Positions 1 through 8,361 of a stretch of 64,000 nucleotides of DNA are shown here, piece after piece (positions within the stretch are counted from its first letter, which is position 1; each line of letters begins with the position of its first letter). The notes under the pieces are model-generated. The model was not told the DNA's origin and searched no databases. It saw only the letters and a program-made list of their open reading frames with translations. The stretch comes from JANPLD01 sp964445765 (GTDB lineage: Bacteria; Pseudomonadota; Alphaproteobacteria; Rickettsiales; UBA8987), in assembly GCA_964445765.1 (NCBI GenBank), contig CAYULD010000001.1, positions 372,001 through 436,000 on the forward strand. The letters run 5' to 3'. The position numbers and the translations under genes are program-made.

Positions 1-2022
1 TATTGCTGGTGTTACAAGCAAGCAAGCATTTTGACCTTTCAGCGATAAATTATCTAATTGTGTTTTAACTTTAGTTATAAAATCTTGCAGTTTTGTAGGT
101 GCCATTGCGAGTTGCTTTTCTTCACCGCTTCCAATAAGGCTTTCTGCGAATTGTTGCTCAAAGGCTGGGGATAAAGTTAAAACCAGCAATTCTGATTTAT
201 TATTGAGATAATGATTTGAAATCTGCCTTGCAAGCCTTGCCCTTGCAAGTTCCGTTAAAATAAGCGGGCTTTGGGAAATCCTCGCACCTTCAGAAAGTGC
301 TTCTAAAATTGTAGGTAAATCTCTGATGGAGATACCTTCAGAAAGCAATCTTTGCAAAACTTTCTGCAGAATACCAATAGAAATTTTGCTAGGAATTACA
401 TCATCAACTAATTTTTTATGCTCCTCATCAACGCCATCAATTAGCTTTTTAGTTTCGGCAAAAGATAATAATTCCGCAATATTATCTTTTATCACTTCAG
501 TTAAATGAGTGGTTATAATTGTAGGGGGCTGAACAATGGTATAACCTTTGAAGCTCGCTTCTTCACGCTTGGAATCTTCAATCCACTTAGCTGGCAAGCC
601 AAAAGTTGGCTCTTTAGTATCAATTCCAATCACATCAATTCTGCCACCGCTTGGGTTCATAACAAGAAGCATATCTGGCATTAAACTACCCTTTCCGCAT
701 TCCAACTCTTTAACTTTTATGGCATAATCATTAGCTGGTAATTGCATATTATCTTGAATACGAACAGAAGGCATTACAAAACCAAGCTCCCTAGCGATTT
801 GAGTTCTAAGGGCTTTAACTTGATCAGTTAATTTTTGCCCCTTGCTGTAATTAATTAGTGAAAGCAAACCATAACCAAGTTCAAGGGTGATTAAATCTAT
901 CTTCAAGGCTCTTTCTAAATCTCGCTCTGGCTTGGATGCCTCTTCCTCTTTTTTCTTTTTTTCCTCTAGTTCTTTTTGCTCTTTTTCTAAATTTTTAGAG
1001 TCTTCATCTTGCATAGGGTTTTTGGAGAGTTGATAGCCCATTAAACCTGTCATAGCTGAAAGAATAAGAAATGGAAAAGCAGGCAAACCGGGGATAATTG
1101 CAAGCACAAATGAAATACCACTAACCACCCACATCACACGAGGAAACCTGCCTAACTGCCCAAAAAAAGCCTTATCGGCTGAGCCTACAACGCCAGATTT
1201 AGTAACCAACAAACCTGCCCCTGTTGAAACAATTAGAGCTGGAATTTGCGACACTAAACCATCACCAATAGTAAGGGTTGTATAGGTTTTTGCACTGGTT
1301 GCAAAATCCAAATCTTTTTGAACCACCCCAATAATAATGCCACCTAGAAAATTGATGAAAGTAATTAAAATTCCAGCGATTGCATCACCACGAACAAATT
1401 TACTAGCACCATCCATAGCACCGTAAAAAGTGGATTCATCTTGAATTTCCTTTCGCCTTTTTCTAGCGGTTGCCTCATCAATTAAACCTGCAGATAAATC
1501 TGCATCTATTGCCATTTGCTTACCCGGCATCGCATCAAGGCTAAACCTAGCAGAAACCTCAGCAATTCTGCCAGAGCCTTTAGTTATAACCACGAAATTT
1601 ATTATGGTTAAAATGATAAATACTATCGCACCAATAACTATGTTATTACCCGTTACTAAAGTGCCGAAGGCGTGAATTACATTGCCGGCCGCCTCTGGCC
1701 CCATATGCCCCTCTGAAAGAATAGTTCTTGTGGTTGCAATATTCAGTGCAAGCCTAAGAAGTGCCGAAATTAAAAGTATGGTTGGAAATGTGCTAAATTC
1801 CAGCGGTTTTTGAATGAATAAAACATTTAACAAAATCAAAATTGAAAAAATTACTGAGACAGAAAGAAGAAAATCAAGCAAGATAACTGACACTGGAAAT
1901 AGCATCACCAAAAGAACACTGAAAATCCCTAGTGCGAATATAATATCAGTATATTTTCCAAGATTTAAGTATCGTGAAATAATACCCTGATTTTCAAATT
2001 CTATATCCTTATCTTCTGCCAT
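1..2022 (-). CDS. flhA: Flagellar export gate protein FlhA (3' end outside window)
   Basis: FlhA is the large inner-membrane subunit of the flagellar type III export gate. It combines an N-terminal membrane domain with a cytosolic domain that docks chaperone-substrate complexes. The reverse strand translates from ATG at 2022 as MAEDKDIEFENQG. Strongly hydrophobic segments fill residues 25-145. The conserved FHIPEP-type loop follows at about 148-185 (GSGRIAEVSARFSLDAMPGK), then more membrane segments, a Lys/Glu-rich linker and the cytosolic domain. About 674 codons lie in the window; the family is usually near 690-700, so only the C-terminal tail is missing. The next gene, hisI, is divergent. 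fliR lies 34 kb away, so the flagellar genes are dispersed. Confidence 0.95.
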   Translation of the reverse strand, partial: MAEDKDIEFENQGIISRYLNLGKYTDIIFALGIFSVLLVMLFPVSVILLDFLLSVSVIFSILILLNVLFIQKPLEFSTFPTILLISALLRLALNIATTRTILSEGHMGPEAAGNVIHAFGTLVTGNNIVIGAIVFIILTIINFVVITKGSGRIAEVSARFSLDAMPGKQMAIDADLSAGLIDEATARKRRKEIQDESTFYGAMDGASKFVRGDAIAGILITFINFLGGIIIGVVQKDLDFATSAKTYTTLTIGDGLVSQIPALIVSTGAGLLVTKSGVVGSADKAFFGQLGRFPRVMWVVSGISFVLAIIPGLPAFPFLILSAMTGLMGYQLSKNPMQDEDSKNLEKEQKELEEKKKKEEEASKPERDLERALKIDLITLELGYGLLSLINYSKGQKLTDQVKALRTQIARELGFVMPSVRIQDNMQLPANDYAIKVKELECGKGSLMPDMLLVMNPSGGRIDVIGIDTKEPTFGLPAKWIEDSKREEASFKGYTIVQPPTIITTHLTEVIKDNIAELLSFAETKKLIDGVDEEHKKLVDDVIPSKISIGILQKVLQRLLSEGISIRDLPTILEALSEGARISQSPLILTELARARLARQISNHYLNNKSELLVLTLSPAFEQQFAESLIGSGEEKQLAMAPTKLQDFITKVKTQLDNLSLKGQNACLLVTPAI

Positions 2023-2038
2023 TAAAAATCTTAAAATA

Positions 2039-2066
2039 TTGACTGTTAAAGATTATACTATATTAA
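2039..2066 (+). promoter_or_regulatory. Putative sigma-70 promoter of hisI
   Basis: TTGACT (2039-2044) and TATTAA (2061-2066) are separated by 16 bp in the divergent gap between flhA and hisI. This would place transcription start near 2073 and give a leader of about 45 nt. It is supported by motif match only, and AT-rich sequence makes chance matches common. Confidence 0.35.
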
Positions 2067-2119
2067 AATCTCAGCAAATGAAAAACTGATTTTTAATATC
2101 AATATATCGCCTATTTTTT

Positions 2120-2599
2120 ATGAGTGAAACTTTATTCAAAAAAAGAATTTCTGTTGAGCAAGTTGAAGAAGGAAATGAACTTGCCCCAAAATTTGATGAA
2201 AATGGTTTAATGCCTTGCGTTACAACTTCCGCTAAAACTGGCGAAGTGCTTATGCTTGGCTATATGAACGCCGAAGCGTTAGAAAAAACCATTGCCACAG
2301 GTGAAGCCCATTATTGGAGTAGAAGCAGAAAAATCCTTTGGCATAAAGGTGCAAATTCAGGCTTTATTCAAAAAGTGGTTGATTTAAGAATTGATGATGA
2401 CCAAGATGCCGTTTGGCTTAAAGTTGAACTTATTGGCAAAGAAGCGAGTTGCCATGTGGGATATCGCTCTTGCTTTTATCGCTCAGTGCCGATTGCTGAA
2501 GATAGAAAAAAAGGGGAAGAATTAATTTATCGTGAAGATGCAAAAACCTTTGACCCTCTGCAAGTTTATGGTGATGTGCCAAACCCAACGATTTTGTAA
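2120..2599 (+). CDS. hisI: Phosphoribosyl-AMP cyclohydrolase
   Basis: HisI opens the purine ring of phosphoribosyl-AMP, the third step of histidine biosynthesis in the cytoplasm. The 159-residue product carries the family signatures in order: WSRSR (66-70) with WHKG, the acidic metal site around DDDQDAVWLKV (92-102), and CHVGYRSCFYR (111-121), whose Cys111 and Cys118 are the expected zinc ligands. It is the stand-alone cyclohydrolase; the HisE pyrophosphatase domain is absent, as is usual in alphaproteobacteria. The first 30 or so residues extend beyond the core. hisB and a HisN-like phosphatase lie elsewhere in the window, so the histidine pathway is scattered. The gene converges on the SCO1 gene with a 15-bp gap. 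Confidence 0.95.
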   Translation: MSETLFKKRISVEQVEEGNELAPKFDENGLMPCVTTSAKTGEVLMLGYMNAEALEKTIATGEAHYWSRSRKILWHKGANSGFIQKVVDLRIDDDQDAVWLKVELIGKEASCHVGYRSCFYRSVPIAEDRKKGEELIYREDAKTFDPLQVYGDVPNPTIL

Positions 2600-2614
2600 A
2601 TTATAATTCTTAAC

Positions 2615-3301
2615 TTATATTTGCTTTAATTTAGCAATTATTTCTTCAACTGGTGAGGCGTGGGTGAAGTGAGAGATAAATTTTCCATCTTTATTCATAA
2701 TATAAATAATTGAGGAGTGATTCATATCATAACCACCATCTTTGGTTAAACCTGCCTTTTCAGCGTAAACTTTGTAAGCCTTATAAGCAACCTCAAGTTC
2801 TTTTTCAGTGCCGGTTAAGCCAATAATTTCGGTGTTAAAATTTGCCAAATATTCCTTCAAACGAGATTGACTATCCCTTTCTGGATCAGTAGTTATAAGA
2901 ATTGCTTGAAATTTTTTAGCGTCATCACCTAATTTTTCCATAGCTAAACTAAGGCTGTTTAGTGCGGTTGGGCAAATCATTGGGCAGTGAGTGAAACCAA
3001 AATAAATAAGGGAATATTTACCTAGCAAATCTTTATCAGTAAATTTTTTACCATCTTGATTAGTTAATGAAAAACTGCCACCAATTAAAGCCTCCCCGCT
3101 AACCTCACCATCTTTAGTTTCTGCAACTTTTTGAGTTAAGCCCGCATAAGAATTTTCCTCATCAAAATCTTTGAAATTTTCAATAGATTTAGCTTTTTTT
3201 AGAATAATTTCTTTGTGCTTTTGCTCCTCATTATAATAATAATTAACACCGATTAAACTAAGCGTTATAAAGATTATAATCAGTTTTGTAGAGTTTTTCA
3301 T
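2615..3301 (-). CDS. SCO1/SenC family copper chaperone
   Basis: SCO proteins are membrane-anchored, thioredoxin-like copper-binding proteins that help assemble the CuA site of cytochrome c oxidase. The 228-residue product begins with a signal anchor (residues about 5-22), followed by a periplasmic domain. The copper site is visible as CPMIC (Cys106, Cys110) within YFGFTHCPMICP, with His195 in MNHSSIIYIM. The ITTDPERD segment is also typical. These residues are all intact. The gene stands alone, converging on hisI. The gap upstream of it holds the palindromic element at 3383-3650. The family call is firm; whether it serves oxidase assembly or redox sensing is inferred from the family. Confidence 0.93.
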   Translation of the reverse strand: MKNSTKLIIIFITLSLIGVNYYYNEEQKHKEIILKKAKSIENFKDFDEENSYAGLTQKVAETKDGEVSGEALIGGSFSLTNQDGKKFTDKDLLGKYSLIYFGFTHCPMICPTALNSLSLAMEKLGDDAKKFQAILITTDPERDSQSRLKEYLANFNTEIIGLTGTEKELEVAYKAYKVYAEKAGLTKDGGYDMNHSSIIYIMNKDGKFISHFTHASPVEEIIAKLKQI

Positions 3302-3382
3302 AAGCGATGGTTTTGAAATTTAAGAATAGTTTATATAAATTATTAAAATGTAAAAATTAAATATTTTTTACAAAGTCATTTA

Positions 3383-3650
3383 GGCACTGTTAGCAAAGTT
3401 TTATAAATTTGCTACTTGATTAATTTTTGCATAGAGCAGAGAAAAATTGAGACAGATAGTTAATCATATCTGCAAAAATTTTTCTGAACTATATGCCAAA
3501 ATTAATAGTAGCCTTTCAGGTTATAGCAAAAATTGCTATCTACATCGTTAGAAAGCTCGGTAATATGAATAACTATTACCCTCGCTTTCTGCCTTGTATA
3601 TAACAATTTTTGACTCATAACAAATTTTATAAAACTTTGCTAACAGTGCC
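3383..3650. mobile_element. MITE-like palindromic element with TA flanks
   Basis: This 268-bp non-coding element has long, nearly perfect terminal inverted repeats. The left end starts GGCACTGTTAGCAAAG and the right end is its complement; the match runs about 29 bp with a single 1-nt indel. TA flanks both ends (3381-3382 and 3651-3652), as in elements moved by IS630/Tc1-mariner-type transposases. Inside are further inverted repeats: GCTACT...AGTAGC (3411-3513 region), and a strong hairpin near 3550-3591 with arms AGAAAGC and GCTTTCT. There is no transposase ORF. The right terminal repeat encodes the last seven residues and the stop codon of proS. The IS family assignment is an inference from the TA flanks. 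Confidence 0.8.
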
Positions 3651-4913
3651 TACAGAAGAAATTGGAATAGTTTTCTTCTCACCAGTTCTGCGGATTGTAA
3701 TTTCGGCATTGCCTTCTTTCAGCCCTTTGGGGCCAATTACAATGTGATAAGGAATGCCGATAAGCTCTGCGGTATTAAATTTTGCCCCTGCGGAATTATC
3801 CGTATCATCATATAAAACTTCAATTTTTTGAGATTGAAGCTCGCTGTAAATTTTTTCACAAGCATTGTTACATTCTGTATCTGAAGGGCGAAGATTTATC
3901 AAAATAATTTTGAATGGTGCAACTGAATCAGGCCATATAATGCCCTTTTCATCGTGATGAGCTTCAATTATAGCACCAATTAGACGAGAAACGCCAATGC
4001 CATAGCAACCCATTTTCACAGTTATATTTTGCCCGTTTTTATCTTGAACTTTTGCACCAAGTGCGGCGGAATATTTCTCCCCTAAATAGAAAATATGACC
4101 AACTTCAATACCCCTTGCAGTTTTGAGTTTTTCTGCAGAAATTGGGCAGTTTGCAGCGTCATGCATTTCATCAGCCCTTGCATAAAGGGATTTTATTTTC
4201 TCAATGTCTATATTTTCACCTTCAAAAGATTTTTCATAATCCGCATCATAATAAATTTGGCTTTCACCAGTTTCAGCAATTATTTGGAATTCGTGGCTTA
4301 AATCTCCGCCGATTTGCCCAGTTTCCGCACGAAATGGAATGGCTTTTAGCCCCAAGCGTTTGAAAATTCTTAAGTAAGTTTCAAACATTAAATTATAAGA
4401 TTTTATTGCGGATTCCTCATCAATATCAAAGCTGTAAGAATCTTTCATAAGAAATTCTCTTCCTCGCATAATGCCAAATCTTGGGCGGATTTCATCACGG
4501 AATTTCCACTGAATGTGATACATATTTATTGGCAAATCTTTGTAAGATTTAACATTATTGCGGAATAAATCAGTTATAACTTCTTCATTAGTTGGGCCGT
4601 AAATCAGCTTTTTTTCGTGCCTATCAATAGCAATTAAAGTTTCAGCACCATAACTGCCACGCCCTGATTCTTCCCAGAGTTCTGCGGGTTGCATTGTGGG
4701 CATTAAAACTTCTAAAGCCCCTGCCCTGTTCATTTCCTCACGCACTATGTTTGAGATATTATTTAGCACACGAAGCCCAAGCGGAAGCCAGTTATAAATG
4801 CCACTTGCAAGCTGGCGAATCATTCCACTGCGAAGCATTAAACGATGCGAAACAATTTGCGCTTCACGAGGATCTTCTTTCAAGATGGGCAGTAAAAATC
4901 TAGAGAGTTTCAT
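3627..4913 (-). CDS. proS: Prolyl-tRNA synthetase, short alphaproteobacterial type
   Basis: ProRS charges tRNA-Pro with proline. This 428-residue form lacks the editing insertion domain found in the roughly 570-residue E. coli type; the short form is known from alphaproteobacteria. Visible class II features are the N-terminal SRFLLPILKEDPREA block, TNEEVITDLFRN, motif 2 in FRDEIRPRFGIMRGREFLMK, and motif 3 in GCYGIGVSRLIGA. The C-terminal anticodon-binding domain follows. The last seven codons (GTVSKVL) and the TAA stop lie inside the terminal inverted repeat of the 3383-3650 element, so the original C-terminus was replaced or extended by insertion. Upstream (4914-4982) is a C-rich tract on the coding strand and no clear Shine-Dalgarno. 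Confidence 0.95.
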   Translation of the reverse strand: MKLSRFLLPILKEDPREAQIVSHRLMLRSGMIRQLASGIYNWLPLGLRVLNNISNIVREEMNRAGALEVLMPTMQPAELWEESGRGSYGAETLIAIDRHEKKLIYGPTNEEVITDLFRNNVKSYKDLPINMYHIQWKFRDEIRPRFGIMRGREFLMKDSYSFDIDEESAIKSYNLMFETYLRIFKRLGLKAIPFRAETGQIGGDLSHEFQIIAETGESQIYYDADYEKSFEGENIDIEKIKSLYARADEMHDAANCPISAEKLKTARGIEVGHIFYLGEKYSAALGAKVQDKNGQNITVKMGCYGIGVSRLIGAIIEAHHDEKGIIWPDSVAPFKIILINLRPSDTECNNACEKIYSELQSQKIEVLYDDTDNSAGAKFNTAELIGIPYHIVIGPKGLKEGNAEITIRRTGEKKTIPISSVGTVSKVL

Positions 4914-4982
4914 ATTTGAAATTATGTATTGGGGGTTTGGGATTAGGGCTTGGAAATTAAGGATTAGACTTAAGTTATAAAA

Positions 4983-5396
4983 TTAATTACCAATAAAATT
5001 TTTTAATTTTTGAACGCCTTCATCAGTAAAATTTTTTAATTCAGATGCACCTTCCTGTAAATCTTTTTTTATTTCCTCAACCTTCTGACTATTATTCTGA
5101 TTATTACTTGGCATAAAATTATTTGGCATATTTTGCCCAACATTATTTGAGGAATTTGCAGGCATAATATTTAAGTTATTATTCTGACTAGAAGAATTTC
5201 TAATTGCTTTATTAACAACGCTTTGGCTACGAACTCTATTTTGATATTGTTGCAGATTTTCCCTGTTTTCATCTTGAATTGTGAAATCTTGCCTCCAGCT
5301 ATCATCACCTGAGCTTGAGCCAAGCTGAGCAATAGCCGGAGTTGTAATTAAAATTACAAATAAAAATAAATTAAAATTTAAGAATTTATTTTTCAT
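4983..5396 (-). CDS. Small exported Asn/Gln-rich protein, unknown function
   Basis: I do not recognise this gene. The 137-residue product begins with a clear signal peptide (MKNKFLNFNLFLFVILITTPAIA), with likely cleavage after AIA or AIAQ. The rest is low-complexity and rich in Asn, Gln and Ser (residues about 60-105). A short charged helix at the C-terminus (VEEIKKDLQEGASELKNF) could be amphipathic. It sits 17 bp after another small exported protein on the same strand and probably shares its transcript. A periplasmic or envelope role is inferred from the signal peptide only. Confidence 0.6.
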   Translation of the reverse strand: MKNKFLNFNLFLFVILITTPAIAQLGSSSGDDSWRQDFTIQDENRENLQQYQNRVRSQSVVNKAIRNSSSQNNNLNIMPANSSNNVGQNMPNNFMPSNNQNNSQKVEEIKKDLQEGASELKNFTDEGVQKLKNFIGN

Positions 5397-5413
5397 AATT
5401 TAATAAAGGCAAA

Positions 5414-5812
5414 TTAGTTTCTTCCTAAATCTTTTAAAGCTCTATTTCTTTGAATTTTAGCATCTCTTTTGCCTCGTATAAACTCTTGTCTAATATCTGC
5501 TTTTTCTCTTTTGAAACCTCTAACAGCATCTTTTCTTTCTTGAATTAAAGCTCTTTTAGCTTCAGGGGTTTCTGCGTTTTGAATATTTGCTCTAAAATTT
5601 TGATTAGTTTCTTTGATTTGAGAATTAATATTTTGGATAGCACCCTTAGTTTGCTCTCTATTTAGTTGCATTGTGTTTCTAAATTCCTGCCTGATTGCTT
5701 GAGCCGCCGCCGCATTTGGGTTAGCAGAATTTGTTGTTACATCTTGAGCTATAGAATTGTTAGACACAATAATAGAAGCAATTATCGCAGTAATTGAAAG
5801 GAGTTTTTTCAT
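5414..5812 (-). CDS. Small exported charged helical protein, unknown function
   Basis: This 132-residue protein is not recognised. It has a signal peptide (MKKLLSITAIIASIIVSNNSIA). The mature part is almost entirely predicted helix, rich in Gln, Arg, Lys and Asn, with no obvious fold motif. Segments such as IQERKDAVRGFKREKADIRQ suggest a long charged helix or coiled coil. It is the first gene of a two-gene unit with 4983-5396, both coding for exported low-complexity proteins. The strong positive charge after residue 90 could suit binding to an anionic polymer, but that is speculation. Confidence 0.6.
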   Translation of the reverse strand: MKKLLSITAIIASIIVSNNSIAQDVTTNSANPNAAAAQAIRQEFRNTMQLNREQTKGAIQNINSQIKETNQNFRANIQNAETPEAKRALIQERKDAVRGFKREKADIRQEFIRGKRDAKIQRNRALKDLGRN

Positions 5813-5963
5813 AAATTTTATTTTTGGTTAAGCCAAAATTGGCAACCTCAAAATATACAAAAAATAATATTTATGCTATAAAATTTTTAGATAATTCAAT
5901 ATTCTTTATTTTTGAAAGATCTATGCTATAAAGCACTAAGTTTAACTAAATATATTTATAAAT

Positions 5964-6953
5964 ATGACTCAAGCATCTGCAAAAATTTCAAATAAAGATA
6001 ATCATTTTACTACAAAAGGGAGAGGCAAAACTTATAACAATATTATTGAAACTATTGGGGATACACCTCTAGTAAAACTTAACAAAACCGCTGAAATTGC
6101 AGGGGCTAAAGCTGAAATTTATGCTAAGTTAGAATTTTTTAATCCACTATCTTCGGTTAAAGATAGGCTTGCACTTTCAATGATAGAAGAGGCTGAAAAA
6201 GAAGGTAGAATAAATAAAAATTCAATTTTAGTTGAGCCAACTTCCGGAAATACCGGAATAGCCCTAGCATTCATAGCTGCGGCAAAGGGTTATAAATTAA
6301 TTCTTACAATGCCGGAATCAATGAGTATTGAACGCAGAAAAATGCTTAAAATTTTAGGTGCAGAGCTTGAATTAACAGAAGCAGCAAAAGGTATGAAAGG
6401 TGCAATTTCTAAAGCTCAAGAAATTGTTGCTGGCAATAAAAATGCGGTAATGCTTCAACAATTTGAAAACCCTTCAAACCCTCTAATTCACAGGAATACT
6501 ACAGCAAATGAAATTTGGAATGACACAAATGGTGCGGTTGATATTTTCATTACAGGGGTTGGCACAGGTGGCACTTTAACTGGAACAGCCGAGGTTTTGA
6601 AAAGCAAAAAACCTTCAATTAAAGTTATTGCGGTTGAGCCTGAAGATTCACCGGTTTTATCAGGCGGGCAAGCTGGCCCTCACAAAATACAAGGCATTGG
6701 TGCTGGTTTTGTGCCAATGGTTCTAAACACCGGCTTGATTGATGAAATTGTTAAAGTGTCAAATGAAAAAGCATTTGAAACCGCAAGAAATCTCTCAAAA
6801 AATGATGGTATTCCAGCAGGTATTTCATCAGGTGCAACGGTTTATGCAGCACTTGAAGTTGCAAAACGCCCTGAAAATGCTGGCAAAAAGATTGTTGTTA
6901 TTTGTGCTTCTTGTGCTGAAAGATATATTTCAACAGCATTATTTGATTTTTAA
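5964..6953 (+). CDS. cysK: Cysteine synthase A (O-acetylserine sulfhydrylase)
   Basis: CysK is a PLP enzyme that makes cysteine from O-acetylserine and sulfide. The 329-residue product has the PLP lysine at Lys66 in SSVKDR, the phosphate/substrate loop TSGNTG (93-98), the GTGTGGT... cofactor glycine loop (VGTGGTLTG), and the SSGA motif near the C-terminus. Length fits the family apart from about 20 extra N-terminal residues before YNNIIETIGDTPLVKL. The closest alternative is cystathionine beta-synthase or CysM; the MPESMSIERR segment favours CysK. It precedes the Smr-domain gene by 19 bp on the same strand. Confidence 0.93.
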   Translation: MTQASAKISNKDNHFTTKGRGKTYNNIIETIGDTPLVKLNKTAEIAGAKAEIYAKLEFFNPLSSVKDRLALSMIEEAEKEGRINKNSILVEPTSGNTGIALAFIAAAKGYKLILTMPESMSIERRKMLKILGAELELTEAAKGMKGAISKAQEIVAGNKNAVMLQQFENPSNPLIHRNTTANEIWNDTNGAVDIFITGVGTGGTLTGTAEVLKSKKPSIKVIAVEPEDSPVLSGGQAGPHKIQGIGAGFVPMVLNTGLIDEIVKVSNEKAFETARNLSKNDGIPAGISSGATVYAALEVAKRPENAGKKIVVICASCAERYISTALFDF

Positions 6954-6972
6954 TAACTAACTTCATCTTAAA

Positions 6973-7527
6973 ATGTATGAAGAAAACAGCCAAGATTGGA
7001 ATGAATTTCTAAAATCAGTTAGTAAAATTGATTGCAATAAAATTAACAAAAATATTTTAGAATTTTCCTTCCAATCCGCTGAAAATAAAAAAGAAAATAA
7101 GCCTCAAAAATTCCTTAAAATTAATAGTGATAAATTATTTAATAAAAATCTTTCTGTGTTTGAAAATAAAAATTCTAACAGTAAAGAAATTTCTCTCAAT
7201 TCACATTATTCTTCCGCAATAAAATCTGGCAAATTAAAGCCTGATTATAAAATTGATTTACACGGAATGAATATAAACCAAGCTCACAAATATTTTTGTG
7301 ATAATATTAAAATTGCTAATTCTAGAAATTATAAATTTCTGCTGGTTGTAACTGGCAAATCAACCTTTGAAAAGGCTGAAAACGAGGGGGATTTTATGCA
7401 AAAAACTATTAAGCAAGAAATAAATTCTTGGATAATGCAAAAAGATATTTCAGATTATATAAAATTTATCTCCCCCGCCCAAAAAAAAGATGGAGGCAAC
7501 GGAGCATTTTATTTATTTTTGAAGTGA
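6973..7527 (+). CDS. Smr-domain protein
   Basis: Smr domains are small nucleic-acid-binding or nicking/endonuclease-like modules related to the MutS2 C-terminus. The 184-residue product has a charged N-terminal half with no recognised domain. A C-terminal Smr domain (about 92-184) carries the signature DLHGM (95-99), the TGK loop (127-129) and the terminal DGGNGAFYLFL block. This layout matches the small alphaproteobacterial Smr proteins. It lies 19 bp downstream of cysK, likely on the same transcript, and converges on ccmB with a 3-bp gap. The substrate cannot be inferred. Confidence 0.85.
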   Translation: MYEENSQDWNEFLKSVSKIDCNKINKNILEFSFQSAENKKENKPQKFLKINSDKLFNKNLSVFENKNSNSKEISLNSHYSSAIKSGKLKPDYKIDLHGMNINQAHKYFCDNIKIANSRNYKFLLVVTGKSTFEKAENEGDFMQKTIKQEINSWIMQKDISDYIKFISPAQKKDGGNGAFYLFLK

Positions 7528-7530
7528 ATT

Positions 7531-8187
7531 TTAGGCCTTTGAAAGGGTAATTTTTCCTGATAAAATTGCGATTGGAATGATTATAAGTAAAAAGCCAAAA
7601 GAAGCTGAGGATAAATTTATTATTGCCTCAAAATATTTAGAGTTTTCAAGGCTTTCAGCATAAGCAAAATTCGCCACAATTAAACTTATGTAAATTGGTA
7701 AAGATAAAATTACTGAGGCAACAGCACCATTCCTCATTCCGCTAACCAAACTCGCAAACATAATATTTATTGCACTTATGACCATTGCAGAAAGGCTTGC
7801 ACCAATGATTATAAACATAAAATTTTCTTCCCTTATACCAAAAAAAAGTGAGGAAATTGGTGAAAGTAAAGCTATCGGAAAACAAAATAATAAAAAATTA
7901 GAAATTATTTTTGCTAAAATAATTTTATAAGTTGGGATATTCAGAAAAAATTGAGTTAAAAAGCCAATTCTAATATCTCTTTCAAAAATTATATCTTGAT
8001 TAAGCGAGCAAGCTAAAATCATTGAAATTATTATAATTGAATAGGAGACTATAAAATTTTCTTTAAGCAAATCTGGGGCAGAAAATGCAATTACAAAACA
8101 TATCAAAAAGTAAAAAATTAATATGCTAGTTAATTCAGAAAAATGCCTAAAAACTATCTTAAAATCTCTTTTTACTATAGAAAACAA
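7531..8187 (-). CDS. ccmB: Haem exporter / cytochrome c maturation protein CcmB
   Basis: CcmB is the inner-membrane permease of the CcmABC system that delivers haem for c-type cytochrome assembly. The 218-residue protein has six hydrophobic segments. It keeps the early RDFKIVFRH motif, the cytoplasmic DI..FERDIRIGFLTQF segment (family DD..G.LEQLLLSP) and the GAS/SG...GA helices. Length agrees with the family (about 220). No ccmA or ccmC is adjacent, so the system is dispersed. Its presence fits the periplasmic dihaem peroxidase at 13719-14678. Start is ATG at 8187. Confidence 0.85.
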   Translation of the reverse strand: MFSIVKRDFKIVFRHFSELTSILIFYFLICFVIAFSAPDLLKENFIVSYSIIIISMILACSLNQDIIFERDIRIGFLTQFFLNIPTYKIILAKIISNFLLFCFPIALLSPISSLFFGIREENFMFIIIGASLSAMVISAINIMFASLVSGMRNGAVASVILSLPIYISLIVANFAYAESLENSKYFEAIINLSSASFGFLLIIIPIAILSGKITLSKA

Positions 8188-8298
8188 GTGGTTAGCTTAA
8201 TTTTGAAAAATAGTTAATAATAAGTTAAAAAAGTTAACGATTTATTAACCTTTTTGTGTTAGTATGAAATTTAGAATTATCACTAATATTATTTTATT

Positions 8299-8328
8299 CA
8301 ACATTTAATGTTGCTTTTAGGCTATAAT
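8299..8328 (+). promoter_or_regulatory. Putative promoter and operator of the exoprotein gene
   Basis: A perfect TATAAT -10 box lies at 8323-8328, about 30 bp before the start codon at 8362. A perfect 7-bp-arm palindrome, CAACATT-T-AATGTTG (8299-8313), covers the expected -35 position. A little upstream (8214-8250) GTTAA half-sites recur, including GTTAAC. This arrangement suggests a regulated promoter. The binding protein is unknown. Confidence 0.42.
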
Positions 8329-8361
8329 AAAATATAAATATTTAGACACTGGGGGGTGTTT

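Noticed and set aside
5839..5932. cysK promoter candidates (TTGGCA or TTGAAA with nearby TATAAA)
   Set aside because: Spacings of 9 or 20 bp between boxes do not fit sigma-70 promoters; no choice could be justified.
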